The notes beneath the pieces are model-generated. The model saw only the letters and a list, made by a program, of their open reading frames with translations, did not search any database and was not told the origin of the DNA. This document shows, piece after piece, positions 34,866-45,921 of a stretch of DNA of 64,000 nucleotides (its first letter is position 1; each line of letters begins with the position of its first letter). The translations under genes were made by a program, and so were the position numbers. The stretch is from NCBI GenBank assembly GCA_033558025.1, contig JAUCEF010000001.1, forward strand, positions 186,001-250,000. Reading direction: 5' to 3'. This stretch comes from Phytophthora sp. 'mugwort' (lineage: Eukaryota; Oomycota; Peronosporomycetes; Peronosporales; Peronosporaceae).

Positions 34866-36544
34866 ATGTCTGACGCACTCGTCACTACGCCACGCTCGAA
34901 GAGCAAGTTTACGCCGAAGCAAATTGCCTCGTTTTACTTCAAGCCCTCCCTTACCAAGGAAGGGGACCCGACTGGCCTGCAGGTCTGCAAGGCCTGCGGG
35001 AAGATGCGGAAGCACGTGCCCAAAACTGGGTACACCAATGTGGTGTCACACATGCTGACAGACCTTGGCCATTTCGAGGCCGAGATGGAGGCTGCAAGCA
35101 CCGCTGCCACTGGGACGCTGCTGCCGTGGGTGCGGTAGAAAGCGTCCAACCGCTACACATGGCTCGTGCGGCTCATCCAGGGGAATCTACCTTTCTCCTT
35201 CGTCGAGATGGAAGCAACAAGAAGGTGTGTTTTTAAGCACATTTTTTATTATGCTTATTGTAAATGCATACTATTCCTAAGTAACTTTTATTAGTGTAAG
35301 ATACACCAACTCGGCTCCTGTGTGTGAAGAGACCATCACGCACGACATGGAGAACGTCACCAAGGCGGTTGAGCGAAGCATCGGAGATGAGCTTCCGGAG
35401 AAATTTGGGGTGATTCTAGACGGATGGACCCACGGCAACGAGCACTACCTTGCAGTATATGCGTGTTTCAAGTGCAACGGGGTCTGCCACCGTCCGCTGT
35501 TTTCCATCGCTCCAATTTTCAACGGGCCAGATGACAACCGCAACGCTGAATCACACATGATGCATTGGCCTCGTTTTTACAATTTCCCATAAACCCCTCT
35601 CAAATGTGATGTTTCTGGTAGACAATTTTGCCGTAAAACAAGTGACTTGCCCGGGTGATGGGCAACCGCTTGTCGGCTGCACAAGCCATCGGCTCAACGT
35701 AGCCGTTCAAAGTTTTCTGGAGCCCTATGAGGAAAAGTCGGAGCAGGTCCAGTCACTTGTGAAGCGGTTGCGCACGATTAACCAATCCGCAAAGCTGAGG
35801 TACTCTATTTTTACTTACGGATACGGTTTGTTAAAGACGTGACTAACATTGATACTGTTATATCTGATATCAAGGACAAATACTTCTCTTTGGCCCAAAC
35901 TCCGCCAGGATACCCGCTGGGGGTCAACATACACAATGCTAGCTCGTCATTTTGAGCACCGCGAGTTCACTCAGTGCAGATGATGAGGAGCTGGCTGAGG
36001 TAAATGTCAGCCTCAGCGGGAAACCGAAAGCGCAAGGCAATTCTGGTGCAGCTCGCTGACGCGCAGTCCGTGTCCATGAAGCTGCAGTCCGAGGAACTGA
36101 TCTTACAGGACGCTGGGACCTGCTTAATGGCCTACTTGAGATCTTGCCATCTTTCAACAACTATCTCGGTATGTGTACTGCTAATCGTTCTTTATTTACC
36201 ACTCGCACTAACTATTTGATTTTTGTTCCTATATTAGTGGTCGCCAAATCTGGCAGCAACAACAAGTTTTTTTATATCGAGTTTCTATTTCTACCAATAC
36301 CATTTGAGGGTTAACAAGTAAACTTGACAACCCCATTCGTGACCGCAGCAACACGAGATTTGTTTTGTGTTCGAGTTGAAACGCGTGTGGGTTGGACTTA
36401 GTGAGTGGAAACATGCCACGTACAAGCAAATGAAGGCGCCTGCTGCGAAGGCTGCGCAGAGTCCTGGACGCGAGACGACAAGCAGCAACACAACGCTTCT
36501 TCTTCGATGAGGACGAGGCTTTGAAGACGACATCGACGAGCAAC

Positions 36545-37574
36545 TAGAGCTGCATTGTGAGGAGATCTCGCTTTCTCGTTATGCGTTCCGATCTGGCCAG
36601 TACCGAAAGCGCCCTGACAAATGGAAGACTTACTTAAGAGATGACAGCGTTTTGGATGATAAAGAGTTCGTGGCGAACTCTCGAGTGAGCCGATCGGCAT
36701 TTCGAGTCTGCCGGGCCTGATCGAAGGAGATCCTGTGTTCAAGCCCACTGGCAAGCGAACCTTCCGTGGGTGGCCTGAACTACATCTGCTAGTACTGCTC
36801 AAGTTCTTAGGTACCTTCGGTAACGACAATTCGTCCCTCAAGCTTGGTGTGTTCTTTGGCATCGGGAAAGGAACGATCAAACATTACATTGGGCGAGCTA
36901 TGCATGCTGTGCTGAAGCTCCAAGACAGTACGATTACCTGGTCAGCTAACGACGAGAGGAAGTTGATAGCACGCCGAATCCAGAACAAGTTTGGCTTCGT
37001 GAACTGCGTTGGGCTAATTGATGGAACTCTGCTTCCTCTAGCACTTAAGCCCAGCAAAAACGGCGAGGATTACTGCTCAAGGAAGGGGGGTATTTCCTTT
37101 AACGCGTTAATCGTTTGTGATGATGTTTCGCGTGTTCGAGATGCTGTCGTGGGCTGGCTAGGAAGTGTTCACGACAACCGAGTGTGGACAAACAGTCGTG
37201 TCTGCAGAGCTCCAGATGCGTTTTTCGACTACAATCAGTACTTGCTAGGCGACTCAGCCTTCCAACCAGCTTCGTGTGTGGTGTCCGCTTTTAAAAATCC
37301 ACCAAAGAGTGATATGGATCGCTATCGGAAGCTTTTCAACACTCAGCTTGCCAAGGCTCGTATCAAGACAGAGCACTGCATCGGTTTACCGAAGACACGT
37401 TACCAGTACCTTCTTGGTATTCGTGTTAAGATCAAAGGCAAGAAAAGCATGCGTCGTCTTCTTCGACTCGTCACTAGTTGCTTCGTGCTGCATAATCTTC
37501 TGGGTGCCGAGCCGATTCCTGAAGACTGGGAAGAAAGATGTGAAGAAGAACGGAAATGGATTGGAGGACGATGA
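36545..37574 (+). pseudogene. Harbinger DDE nuclease (transposase), one frameshift
   Basis: The longest open frame, 36735-37574, carries the DDE_Tnp_4 nuclease: first Asp in CVGLIDGTLLPL, second in LLGDSAFQP, and Glu in ARIKTEHCIGLPKTR, with VTSCFVLHNLL near the end. So the catalytic triad is intact. The N-terminal part is in another frame upstream (36545-36715: EISLSRYAFRSGQYRKRPDK, then SRVSRSAFRVC). The two join across one missing base near 36,712, just before GLIEGDPVFKP. Apart from that shift the gene is well preserved, suggesting recent activity. The 279-residue frame alone would lack part of the helix-turn-helix region. Confidence 0.75.
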
Positions 37575-37629
37575 CGAGTTGAACCAGCCAGTCGGTCGAA
37601 ATGCGCGAGGTGAGGAGCGGCAAACTCAA

Positions 37630-38761
37630 CTATTCCACTACCTCCTTGCAATCCGGAACTAGGAGTGGAAGGAGCGCGTCGATTTCGTCTTGGGGGACAA
37701 CCTCCTCATAAAGCTTGCGACGCTCGCGCAACAGAATAACCTTTTTGTTCAGGTCACAGATGTCGGCATGAGCGCGGAAGTGCCGGGTGCGAGCAGCAGC
37801 CTCTTCAGCTCGTGCGCGAATCTCGTAACCCGCTGCTTCCGCCTTGTCACGCTTCAGTTTCAGTGACTGCAACTGGAACTCGTTTTCTTGAGCGAGCTGC
37901 TTCTTCTTCAGATCGGCTAGAGGGTAGACGTAGGCAGGGAGTTGTGAACGTCCTTGGCTTTCTTGTTAGACAAGCCAATAGAACGAGGAGTGCTTGATGC
38001 GCGATTGCGGTCTTTGGGATTGGTATGTGTCATGACGGCACCACATTCCTTCTGCTTACTCGCTTCTACATTTGGCTGTTGTCCGTTCAGGGAAATGATA
38101 CTCGGTCCAGCACAGGCACTATCCATCGGGAACAGGCAGAAACCGTCGTGGACACATCTCCAGCCACTGAGTCTGTGTCTGTTGTTGTCGATGTCGATTG
38201 GCCTTGCTGATCACGAGATGCAGCAATGTGGAACTACCACTAACGGAGCCGTCTTCTTCAACGCACGATCCGCTAGAATTAAGATTATACGTGTTCATCA
38301 ACAACGGCCGGGTGCTTGCTCGGTCATTCATGACATCATGCAGCTCGTAATAGTAAGGGCAGCGCGAGAGAATTGCTTCGTGCAAACTCTTTTCATCCTC
38401 GACGCCTTGGCCCGTTACTCCAAGCCAATCTGCAGCCGTCTTGTAAGTCTGCTCGAGGCTTGAGATTTCCGACTGGATATCCTTTACACTCCAATTCGTG
38501 CTAACCCCGCAGTCGCACAGGAAGCGCACGATCTCACCAGCTATAGCCGTCTTCGTTTCGCCGTGTTGAGCATCACCTCCAAGTTAGCGAGAGTAGTTGC
38601 TCTCCGATGTCAGCCAGTCGAATCAAGCAGCTGAGAGAGCTGATACTGGATGCGGGGCCATCATTGTGCCATACAACACGCTTCTTCACTGTTGTGGTGG
38701 TGTCGAGGATGACTCTTGCTGACTTGCGCACAGCATTCAAGCAGCGCTTACCGCACACCAC
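37630..38761 (-). pseudogene. Harbinger companion (Myb/SANT-like) protein, broken
   Basis: Minus-strand fragments in order: 38761-38573 (with DGPASSISSLSCLIRLADIG), 38529-38119 (MRFLCDCGVSTNWSVKDIQS, then QTYKTAADWLGVTGQG and CPYYYELHDVM), and 37872-37630 (coiled, LQSLKLKRDKAEAAG, then LNKKVILLRERRKLYEE). Frames change between pieces, so the gene is dead. Position and helical, DNA-binding-like first part fit the second Harbinger gene, which helps bind transposon ends. The assignment rests mostly on context. Confidence 0.6.
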
Positions 38762-38861
38762 CGCAGCCTCACTGGAATCATCGCAAACACGGAGAGGAGA
38801 TCATCCAAACAGGCACGGTGAATCTGGTTGTCGCACTTCCCATTTGAACATGCGAGGGCGA

Positions 38862-38864
<3 letters not shown>

Positions 38865-38894
<30 letters not shown>
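38865..38894. repeat. Run of 30 A
   Basis: Thirty consecutive A bases at the right edge of the Harbinger block. Its nearest coding piece is on the other strand, so it reads as poly-T there; it is not the tail of a recognised retroposon. Confidence 0.9.
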
Positions 38895-38895
<1 letters not shown>

Positions 38896-39368
38896 ACAAA
38901 TGCCATGACGCCCGTTCAGGCCACTCGTGGCGTTGAGCTCCAAAAGCAAACTTAGTAAAACCATACACACATCAACGCACAAATGAGTAATAAGCTGATC
39001 AACTGCGCTGCTCCATTCATTTGCAGTGCGACACCATACCTTCCTTGTCCCCGTCGAGTTTGATAAAGCTCTTGCGATCAGAGACGGCGTCGTGAAGTCC
39101 CAGACTGTGCTTTACAATATGATCCCTCAGATATGAATCAATCATTGGGTCTACGGACGAGCCGATGGCGTTGATGTTCAACGGCAGCATGGTCGCAATG
39201 CTGGACAACATGGAGATGTAGTGCCGTGGGCTGCTGATGTATTAACCCCGGAATGTGCTACTGCATCATGCAACGTAGTGGTTTTCCGCGCGTCACCGCC
39301 AACTTGGAGCCACTTAGATGATGGCGCGGGCCTGAATCATGTCAAGGTTCACAACGCCCAGTAAATAA
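38895..39368. other. No gene supported; one weak minus frame
   Basis: A minus frame at 39211-39017 (MLSSIATMLPLNINAIGSSV) has no recognised match. It could be a remnant of the same gene fragment found at 39442-39853 or unrelated. Confidence 0.35.
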
Positions 39369-39441
39369 TTAGCACCAACAACAGGAGCAGGAAACCAACC
39401 CACGACCCACCATTAGTACCATACGCTGGCCCCCATGGACT

Positions 39442-39853
39442 TCACGATGGCTCTCTAGCCCACAGCGTTGAGGCCACGGCGTCGGCCTTCTCGACGAACG
39501 TCGTCTTCGCCAGCGGGATATCGCCCCGCGCGTTCTTGTTGGTGAAGACGTTATCCACCACGTACTTCTCCTTCTCGAGCACGAGCTGCACGGCGGCGGC
39601 GCCGAACTCGTCGTCCACGGCAACGTGTGCGAGGATGTTGTGTGGGGGCGCGGCCAGCATACCGGCGCCGTCTCTGGACGTGGGGTCGGAGCCGCAGCAG
39701 CCGCGGTGGGACGTGCGCACGATCATCTCGTTGGACTGCACGACGGCGGCACTCTGCTTTTTGAGGCTGGTGATCTTGTCGACGCCGCAATTGCCCTTCA
39801 ACACCAGACCGCAGGACAGTTCTCTGACCTGCGAGGCGGCAGCTCCTTGACAA
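39442..39853 (-). pseudogene. Glutamate-synthase-like amidotransferase fragment
   Basis: A minus frame (ORF to 39804) reads KGNCGVDKITSLKKQSAAVV, then MIVRTSHRGCCGSDPTSRDG followed by AGML. That order, CGV near a start and HRGxCGxDPxxxDGAG about 30 residues later, is the N-terminal glutamine-amidotransferase region of glutamate synthase. After that the similarity fades and the frame ends. The rest of the roughly 1500-residue enzyme is absent. The fragment lies inside the hAT intron among transposon pieces, so it is probably a captured or displaced gene piece, not a functional gene. Confidence 0.5.
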
Positions 39854-40369
39854 AAAAATCTCTGTCCTGCCTCTGCATCGATTTTATTGCAGAACGCCGA
39901 TTATTTTTCGGCGAATGATAATTGTCCATTGTTTCTCAAAAAACATGTTGTTGCTGCTGTCAGAGTTGGCGACACTACTAGCACCAAATGTTAAAATTGT
40001 CCATTTACCCGACTTTGAATCGGTGCTCCGAAAGTACTCGGCGGGAAAGCCAACCGGCTCACTCGCACGGAGAAGGTGGCGCTGCAGCCTTTTCTCCGGC
40101 GTGCAGCTTCCCCTGTTCGTCAGGAGGAGGTGACGAGAGTTGGCAGGATTTTGAAGCGCCGCAGGGGCGACAAAGCTCCCAGTGAATACATCCTGTTAAA
40201 TGCAATCCCGTCGACGTCTAACATCGTCGAGCGGCTGTTCAGTATTGCACGCATGGTGCTGCGCTACGAGCGAAACCTAATTATTTCGCCGATGACACTG
40301 GAGGTGATCTTGTTCCTCAAGATTAATCAGACGTACTGGAATATGACGACCGTCGATGATTGCATCTAA

Positions 40370-41915
40370 CAGTGAGAATACTAGCTAGTTATCCTAATAA
40401 TCTACTTTCTAATCCTTAAGCTCCAGTTATATATTTTCTCTAGTGGAGCATCACCCCCAGCTATCTATTGTGGCTCGACTTAGAAATAGGTAAAAATTAT
40501 ATTGTCGGGTTCCCTGGCCGCCGCCGCCGACAGATGCATGTTTTTGTGGAAGACTTCTTCGAAGACGGAATGCGGCGACTCGCCGCAAACGAATCGCCGA
40601 ATATGACATCGACAGCACACGCCTTAACGGTTTGGCCATCTTCAACGCTGTAGAGGCTTACCTTACGACACCGGACTAGTAGACATTCGCGTGTACGGCA
40701 GGGGTGACTTACGTAAGTCGATTGATGACAGGGCTTCCCTTTCGGCATCCAAGACCTTAACAATAGTGTTATCTCGAATCTTTGACGCTCAACATGTGGA
40801 TGAGAGGTCAGCATATCCCCAGCTTTGTGCAGAGCATCCACTGTCCTTCAGCATTGCCCGAAGTGCTCTCATGACTTGTGAAACACTTTATCGACAAATA
40901 ATACTTAAAGTACAAGCTAGATCCTAAATTTACGTTGGGAAATTTTCTGAAATTTGGTCAGGTATACCGATTTAAACTAATTTATAAATTAACAGACTAT
41001 ACCGACATTTTCCTGTTGTAACGGCCACTTTGTTATAAGTTCCGCAGGAATTTAACCAACCATATCACTTTAGAGTAGATAATGCAACTATTTCTGTTAT
41101 AAGGCAAAGCTTGAGTGGCTGTAGAGTAACTGAAACCAGCATGATTGATTGGTAGCAAATTTCATACAAAGCTGGCAGGACACTGGACGAAGCCAACCAT
41201 TTCACCATTTGGCGACCCCTGCAAGGAAGCCCAGGTAAGAAGTATAAGCTGTACGTTAGTAATAGACAATAAACGCATTGGAGTGTTTGCCCCGCGCCGA
41301 GGGCTTGCATCTACCTCGGTATATACTGAAACGCAGGCCCTAATATGGCAGTTGTTGTCGGGCGGTAACCACGCATCCATTAAGACCGCCTGTGTAATAA
41401 TTCATATAATAAACGTAAGGTATGAGAGGTACGCCAGTGTAAAGAACCACGGAGCGCCGAATGTAGCACTTACCGTCTCGTGCGCCAGATCCCGTGCCCT
41501 TGCGGCGCGCCGCACCGGCGAGTCCAGCAACGGCGCTCCTGGCTTCCAGGGTTCGTAAAAAGGGTTTTAGAATAAATGGGTATTGGGTAAATAGCACGAC
41601 CCACCCACCCATCGGTTGCATACAACGGTTATTTTGGATTATTTATATTGGCAATACAAGTTGCGACTTGCAAGCCCGGCCCAACAACTCAAAGCACCCT
41701 GAGAAATGCCGATGGATGCCGTAACCTTCGCGTGTCCGCTTGCCATCGTGATTTTGCTCATGCAGCATCGGTGCGCCGCCACCTCAACCGCGTGGTTTGC
41801 TATAGCAACCGTTTTTGGACCGAGTGGAGCGTCAGTGGCGCATTCGTAGAAACGCGCGCCTCCGCGAAAGGCGCCGACGTCGTCGTGCGCAAGTCGCCGA
41901 AGGAGCACCCCGTCC
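40370..41915. other. No gene supported
   Basis: Short frames on both strands (for example 40841-40497 minus, with VSLYSVEDGQTVKACAVDVI) have no domain I recognise. AT-rich around 40,920-41,100. Probably old repeat material. Confidence 0.4.
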
Positions 41916-42410
41916 ATGTCAGACACAAGAGACTCCGTCAGCAGCAACTCCGCCCGCAGAGCTACCAGCCCAACCAGCTGCACCCCGCCGACAGCACAGC
42001 CACGAACCCCGGCAGCAATACATCCAGGCGTTCCAGCACCACAGCAAGCTACTCCCAGGGGGAGGCTATGCCGTATTTTCCGTGATCCCGTGGTTGAGCC
42101 GGTGCATTGTGTGCAGTGCCACCACGGTTTCTGCGAGGTTTGTATCAATATAATAAAAAAAGCGCATATAAACGCCCGCGAGCTGATGGCAACCTGTCCT
42201 TTGTGCAGATTTCCAGTGTTCCCTGCTGCATATGCTGCACTACAGGCTGAGACAGAGACTGGAGCCCAAGACATCGCACGTGAAATGCATTATTTCGAGA
42301 GGACACCACCGATTCTGAAGAGGACGATAACGACAGCACGAGCGACTACGAAGCGTAAACCTCGCATACATGTAGTAAATACGATACATCATGATTTAAT
42401 ACGTTTTTAA
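41916..42410 (+). CDS. Small RING/U-box-like zinc-finger protein
   Basis: ATG-started frame of 164 residues. The N-terminal half is Ser/Thr/Pro-rich. Residues about 50-100 form a RING-like finger: CRIFRDPVV, CVQCHHGFCEVC and CPLCRFPV, with the DPV and the HGFC-type spacing seen in E3 ubiquitin ligases. If real it would bind an E2 and ubiquitinate an unknown target. It sits alone among transposon relics, with no introns and no neighbour link. It could be a transposon-borne gene, a retrocopy, or a fragment of a larger RING gene whose upstream part is lost in another frame (41648-42085). Confidence 0.45.
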   Translation: MSDTRDSVSSNSARRATSPTSCTPPTAQPRTPAAIHPGVPAPQQATPRGRLCRIFRDPVVEPVHCVQCHHGFCEVCINIIKKAHINARELMATCPLCRFPVFPAAYAALQAETETGAQDIAREMHYFERTPPILKRTITTARATTKRKPRIHVVNTIHHDLIRF

Positions 42411-42535
42411 AGGCTTTGACGCGGCGCTACAAACAGCGATTAGGTGGTAACATCTCTTGACAGCGTTAGCTATGCGATCACGAAACTTACCGCGGTGGTC
42501 CTTATTTTGGCTAAGGCGATCAAGGCAGGAGGTCT

Positions 42536-42815
42536 TCATTTGGCTAGCAGATTAACTTTAGAAAATGAATGCAGTGTAAATGTGCAGAATATATTCGAGA
42601 CCACAGTTAATACTATAGTTGACTGCCTAATAGTACGCGAAAACACTATCCTGGTTACCGGTATCTTCATCGGATCTAGGCTCGGCAAGGTCTTCGAGGT
42701 TGTTGAACTCGGCAATGTCATCGGAGTTCATGTTCTTCGCATTGATGAAAATGAACACCAGCTTCTCGACGCTACCTCGTTGAGGCGGTTGCCTACAGCG
42801 GAGTGAACGAACGTG
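42536..42815 (-). pseudogene. hAT-like transposase C-terminal fragment
   Basis: On the minus strand, across frames, reads as RLNEVA followed by VEKLVFIFINAKNMNSDD and then an acidic tail (AEFNNLEDLAE). This resembles the end of hAT-type transposases, where a helical dimerisation motif precedes a final acidic stretch. It is cut off on the right exactly where the pogo element begins at 42819. Confidence 0.45.
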
Positions 42816-42818
42816 GTA

Positions 42819-44706
42819 CAGTCAAACCTGTTTACATGTATATGATCCCCCTATTTGAGCCTTGCCGTTTATTTGCTCCAGGCTTTGTTGGTACCTACTG
42901 TACTTACGTTTTGTATGACTTCTGTATATATGCATACAAGGTATATGACTCACATTTTGGAGGACCCACAACTGATATATATACCTGCTTATTTCATCCA
43001 CACTGCTGAACCACACAGCTCCAACAAACTGCTCATTGCAAGCGCTCTTCGCCCCTCGTTCCCCATGTCTTCCGCACCAGTCTGACGCTCGAGTAAAAGC
43101 ACCTAAAGCTCAAGCAGAATTCTGGCATCAACAACCCCATGCTCTCCTAGTGGATCTACTCGACGTTCAATGCCCCTGTCAGCCGTGCTACGTTCGCCCG
43201 ATTGCGCGTCCTGCCTTCCTCTTACTTCAGTCACGTAGACATGAGGGCAAATAAGCGATGTCGTGTGAAATTCCCTCGTTTCTAGCGCGAACGGAGGGAA
43301 ATTGGCTTTCAGAACGAAGTAAGACCGCAATGGCGGGCGACGTTCACCTGACAAAGGCGCGTGAGCTCGCTTCAGCATCGATCCCACGCAGCTCCGACTT
43401 AGCAACAGTTGGCTTCAAAGCTTAAAAAGCGTAATAGAATTTGCTTTGCTCACACGCGCTACACGGAGAAGGTGGTACTGTGGTGGAAGATGATGATGTG
43501 CGCGTGCTAGGCCCGAGTTGCAAGAGCGGATGGTACGGTTCGCACCTGATGACGTGTTCAACTTCGACGAAGCGGCGCTTTCTACCGACTGACACCTAAT
43601 CAAACACTAGCAACGGCTCAACACAAGCGGAAAAAGAATTAAAAAAACATTTGATGTTGGCTTTCTGCTGCAATGCGACTGGTTACGACAAACTCAACCC
43701 AATTGTCATCGCCACGCAAGACAATCCGCAGTATTTTAGAAAGGGGCGGTCATTAAACGTAAACCTATTTTGTATAGGTCCACCAAAAACGCTTGGATGA
43801 CCCCCGTCACTTTTGACGAATGGCGGCATCACTTCAACCTGAAAATGGCGGCTGCCAATCGCAAAGTCCGTCTTCTAGTCGACAAACGCTTCAAGCCACA
43901 AAATATTCCGAGACCTGTCTCACGTGACCCCCCCCCCCAACATGACTCCGCTGTGCGGCCACTCGATGCAGGTAAAACGTCCATCAATACTGCTGTAAAG
44001 CAAAAACTAACTACGATTCTGTGCCTTGCCTTAGGCATCATTCGGTCGTTCAAGGCTCGATATAGAACGGGTTTGTGCGGTGTTGTTTGGATGCACTTGA
44101 AGCTAACATTACACGCAAAATCAATGTATTCGAAGCTGTACAATTCTCCATGGATGCTTGGGCTGGTGTGACACCAACGACTATTGCGAAGCTCTGGATA
44201 AAACCTCGAATTTTAGGTGGAACGATGCTAGGACGTGCCCGGTTCTCATGCTGATTATGTCGAACTTATTTCCAACAACAAAATGGTGGAGTTGACGGCG
44301 ATGTTGCCAAAGTGAGAGGGCGCTGTTAGCGCTAGTGATTATCTGGCGGTAGACGAAGATGTGGCTGTGTACGATCCTGATATGATTGTGGACGAAGCAG
44401 CAGGAAGTGATGGAGTTTCCCAGGAGGAGGAGGACCTAGATCCCGTCATTCAACCCGCCGTTGCTTAACACACTGTATAGAGCTGTCTGCCTTTCTGCTG
44501 CGATGTGGAGAGCAAAATGATAGCGAACGAAGAGCTCTACTAACACTTCCCGCTTTGGTATCGGGAGACTACGATGAAGGCAAAGCGGCATCGAACTATG
44601 CGCGATTTCTTTACGTGACCACATAATATGTTTAACTGAGTCCATTTTATATGAGTCACTGCTGTAGCTGGTCACGTACAGGGTCTCATATAAACAGGTT
44701 TGACTG
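42819..44706 (+). mobile_element. Pogo/Tigger-like DNA transposon with terminal inverted repeats
   Basis: Left end CAGTCAAACCTGTTTA (42819-42834) is matched exactly in reverse complement at 44691-44706, and similarity continues imperfectly further in. The left flank is TA, as expected for a TA-targeting element; the right flank is CA, so one copy of the duplication has mutated. The element is 1888 bases and contains a + strand pogo transposase relic. This defines the element directly from sequence. Confidence 0.8.
43500..44467 (+). pseudogene. Pogo-type DDE transposase relic
   Basis: Fragments in order: DDVFNFDEAAL (first catalytic Asp), an in-frame stop, then 43770-44171 with KNAWMTPVTFDEW, NLKMAAANRKVRLLVDKR (second Asp region), PRDP/PPP followed in another frame by the LDAG and IRSFKARYRTG of the third motif. 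DAWAGVTPTTIAKLW and an Asp/Glu-rich tail up to about 44,467 complete the family layout. A run of 11 C (43928-43938) falls at the Pro codons of the PPN motif and shifts the frame. Several stops confirm decay. Confidence 0.7.
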
Positions 44707-45397
44707 CAGTTTAGAAAGTTATTGACCACTGGGAAATTCCCATTATTTTAGCGGTAGGAGTAAGTTTGAAATGCATGCAGCCATTGGCACGACTTATTTG
44801 GTGAGCGGCTGCTACACGGCTTGTTACCTATGGGATTGCGAGCTTCACAGGGACAACTAGGTTTTTGGTCACACTACCCTCTAGATGACATCGAACATAA
44901 AGCACAAATTTTGAAGGAACTAAGCCCGGAAGAACTAAGCATTTGCGGAGTTAGTAGTAGAATTCTTTTGCACTCTCAGAGGTGACCATCATATGCGGCA
45001 ACCGTGTTAAGTGTTGGCTTGAGAGTGGGCTGGTGTATTTATTCAAGCATGCAAGGCCGCTTGAACGCTCTCGGATACGCAGACTCTGGCCTCGAATTTC
45101 CAAACTGCTTAGAGTTCGACTTCACAGTATTTCCTAACTGCTATCTCTCCTCCGTGCTGCGCACCTTCCAGCGACTCGTGTGCTTCAACCCCTTTCCGGG
45201 TGTTCACACAACACATCGAGGTGCGGCACAGGGGGGGGGGGATTTGTGAGGATGTCTGCGCACCTCTCCTTGGATTCAGGGCTCTGAAAATGCACTTTAA
45301 ATTGTCTGCAAAGTGGACGTGCCCATGCACCATGCTTTGGAATCCTAGACAAGACCAATCAGTTATACAAACTAACTCCGTCTACATACATTACGCA
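44707..45397. other. No gene supported
   Basis: No recognised coding signal. Contains a run of 11 G at 45231-45241. Short frames at 45004-45249 and 45109-45333 are overlapping and without domain. Confidence 0.4.
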
Positions 45398-45760
45398 CTA
45401 TCCCTCGAGACACACGTGCACAGTGTGCACGTTCCAGTAGGACGTGTTGTACTTAAGGAACAGTATGGATTCGATTGAGATCGGCTGCAAGGAGTTGAGC
45501 TCCATGCCGACCACAACCCGAGCCATACTGATAAGCTTCTCGACCTGGTTCGACGTTAGCGGGATCGCGCTCATGGGCGGCCGAGTAGTGGGCAGCTTGT
45601 TCTGCGGCGCGGGCAAGCTTGAACACATGCTCAGCGAATTCATCGTCGTCGTCCGTCGCCAAACGGACAGGATCGAACGCCCTTGGAGCTGCGGGCAGCG
45701 TGCTTTTTAGCACGGGAAAGCGCTCGCCCGCCCTGAATCTTCGCTGCGGTGGACTCGAAA
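45398..45760 (-). pseudogene. hAT transposase C-terminal fragment
   Basis: Minus strand: SNQVEKLISMARVVVGMELN, then ISIESILFLKYNTSYWNVHT. This is the same dimerisation domain seen at 40,200-40,369 but diverged (VEKLIS for VERLFS). Upstream minus frames hold further broken pieces (FAEHVFKLARAAEQ). Confidence 0.6.
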
Positions 45761-45921
45761 ATGAGGTCGAACACAATATCAGCTGAAGACTCCAACCGAA
45801 TAGACTCAGTACCGAATAACCTTTGTTATCACATACAGTAAAGGGTACGCACACAGGCCAGATATCCACTGGCCTGTCTACCTGAAGCGTTAACCATTGA
45901 CCCACATGAACTTGAAGTCTA

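Larger units (their letters stand above)
36240..38894. mobile_element. PIF/Harbinger-like transposon relic, two convergent genes
   Basis: Contains a + strand DDE nuclease and a minus-strand companion protein meeting tail to tail near 37.6 kb, the usual two-gene plan of Harbinger elements. It sits in the enlarged intron of the hAT gene. Ends were not resolved: I found no convincing terminal inverted repeat or TWA duplication. A run of 30 A at 38865-38894 lies at the right edge. Confidence 0.65.
34866..40369 (+). mobile_element. Decayed hAT transposase gene with a 3.8-kb insertion in its last intron
   Basis: Pieces of one hAT transposase lie in order on the + strand. 34866-35138 encodes a BED-type zinc finger (VCKACGK, then HMLTDLGH) and ends at an in-frame TAG (35136) after which the reading continues (KASNRYTWLV). 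A short intron ends before 35300. 35320-35592 has the hAT catalytic region (LDGWTHGNEHYLAVYACF), and 35606-35842 has LVGCTSHRLNVAV. About 35,960-36,168 ends GLLEILPSFNNYL. The donor GTATGT at 36169 pairs in phase with an acceptor ending at 39981, giving NYL-A-PNVKIVHLPDF. The C-terminal dimerisation domain follows (TSNIVERLFSIARM, LEVILFLKINQTYWNM; stop at 40369). The stop codon and frame breaks make it inactive. The inserted material is listed separately. Confidence 0.75.

Noticed and set aside
38865..38894. Poly-A tail of a LINE or processed pseudogene
   Set aside because: No reverse-transcriptase or gene copy ends there on the + strand; the nearest coding pieces run the other way.
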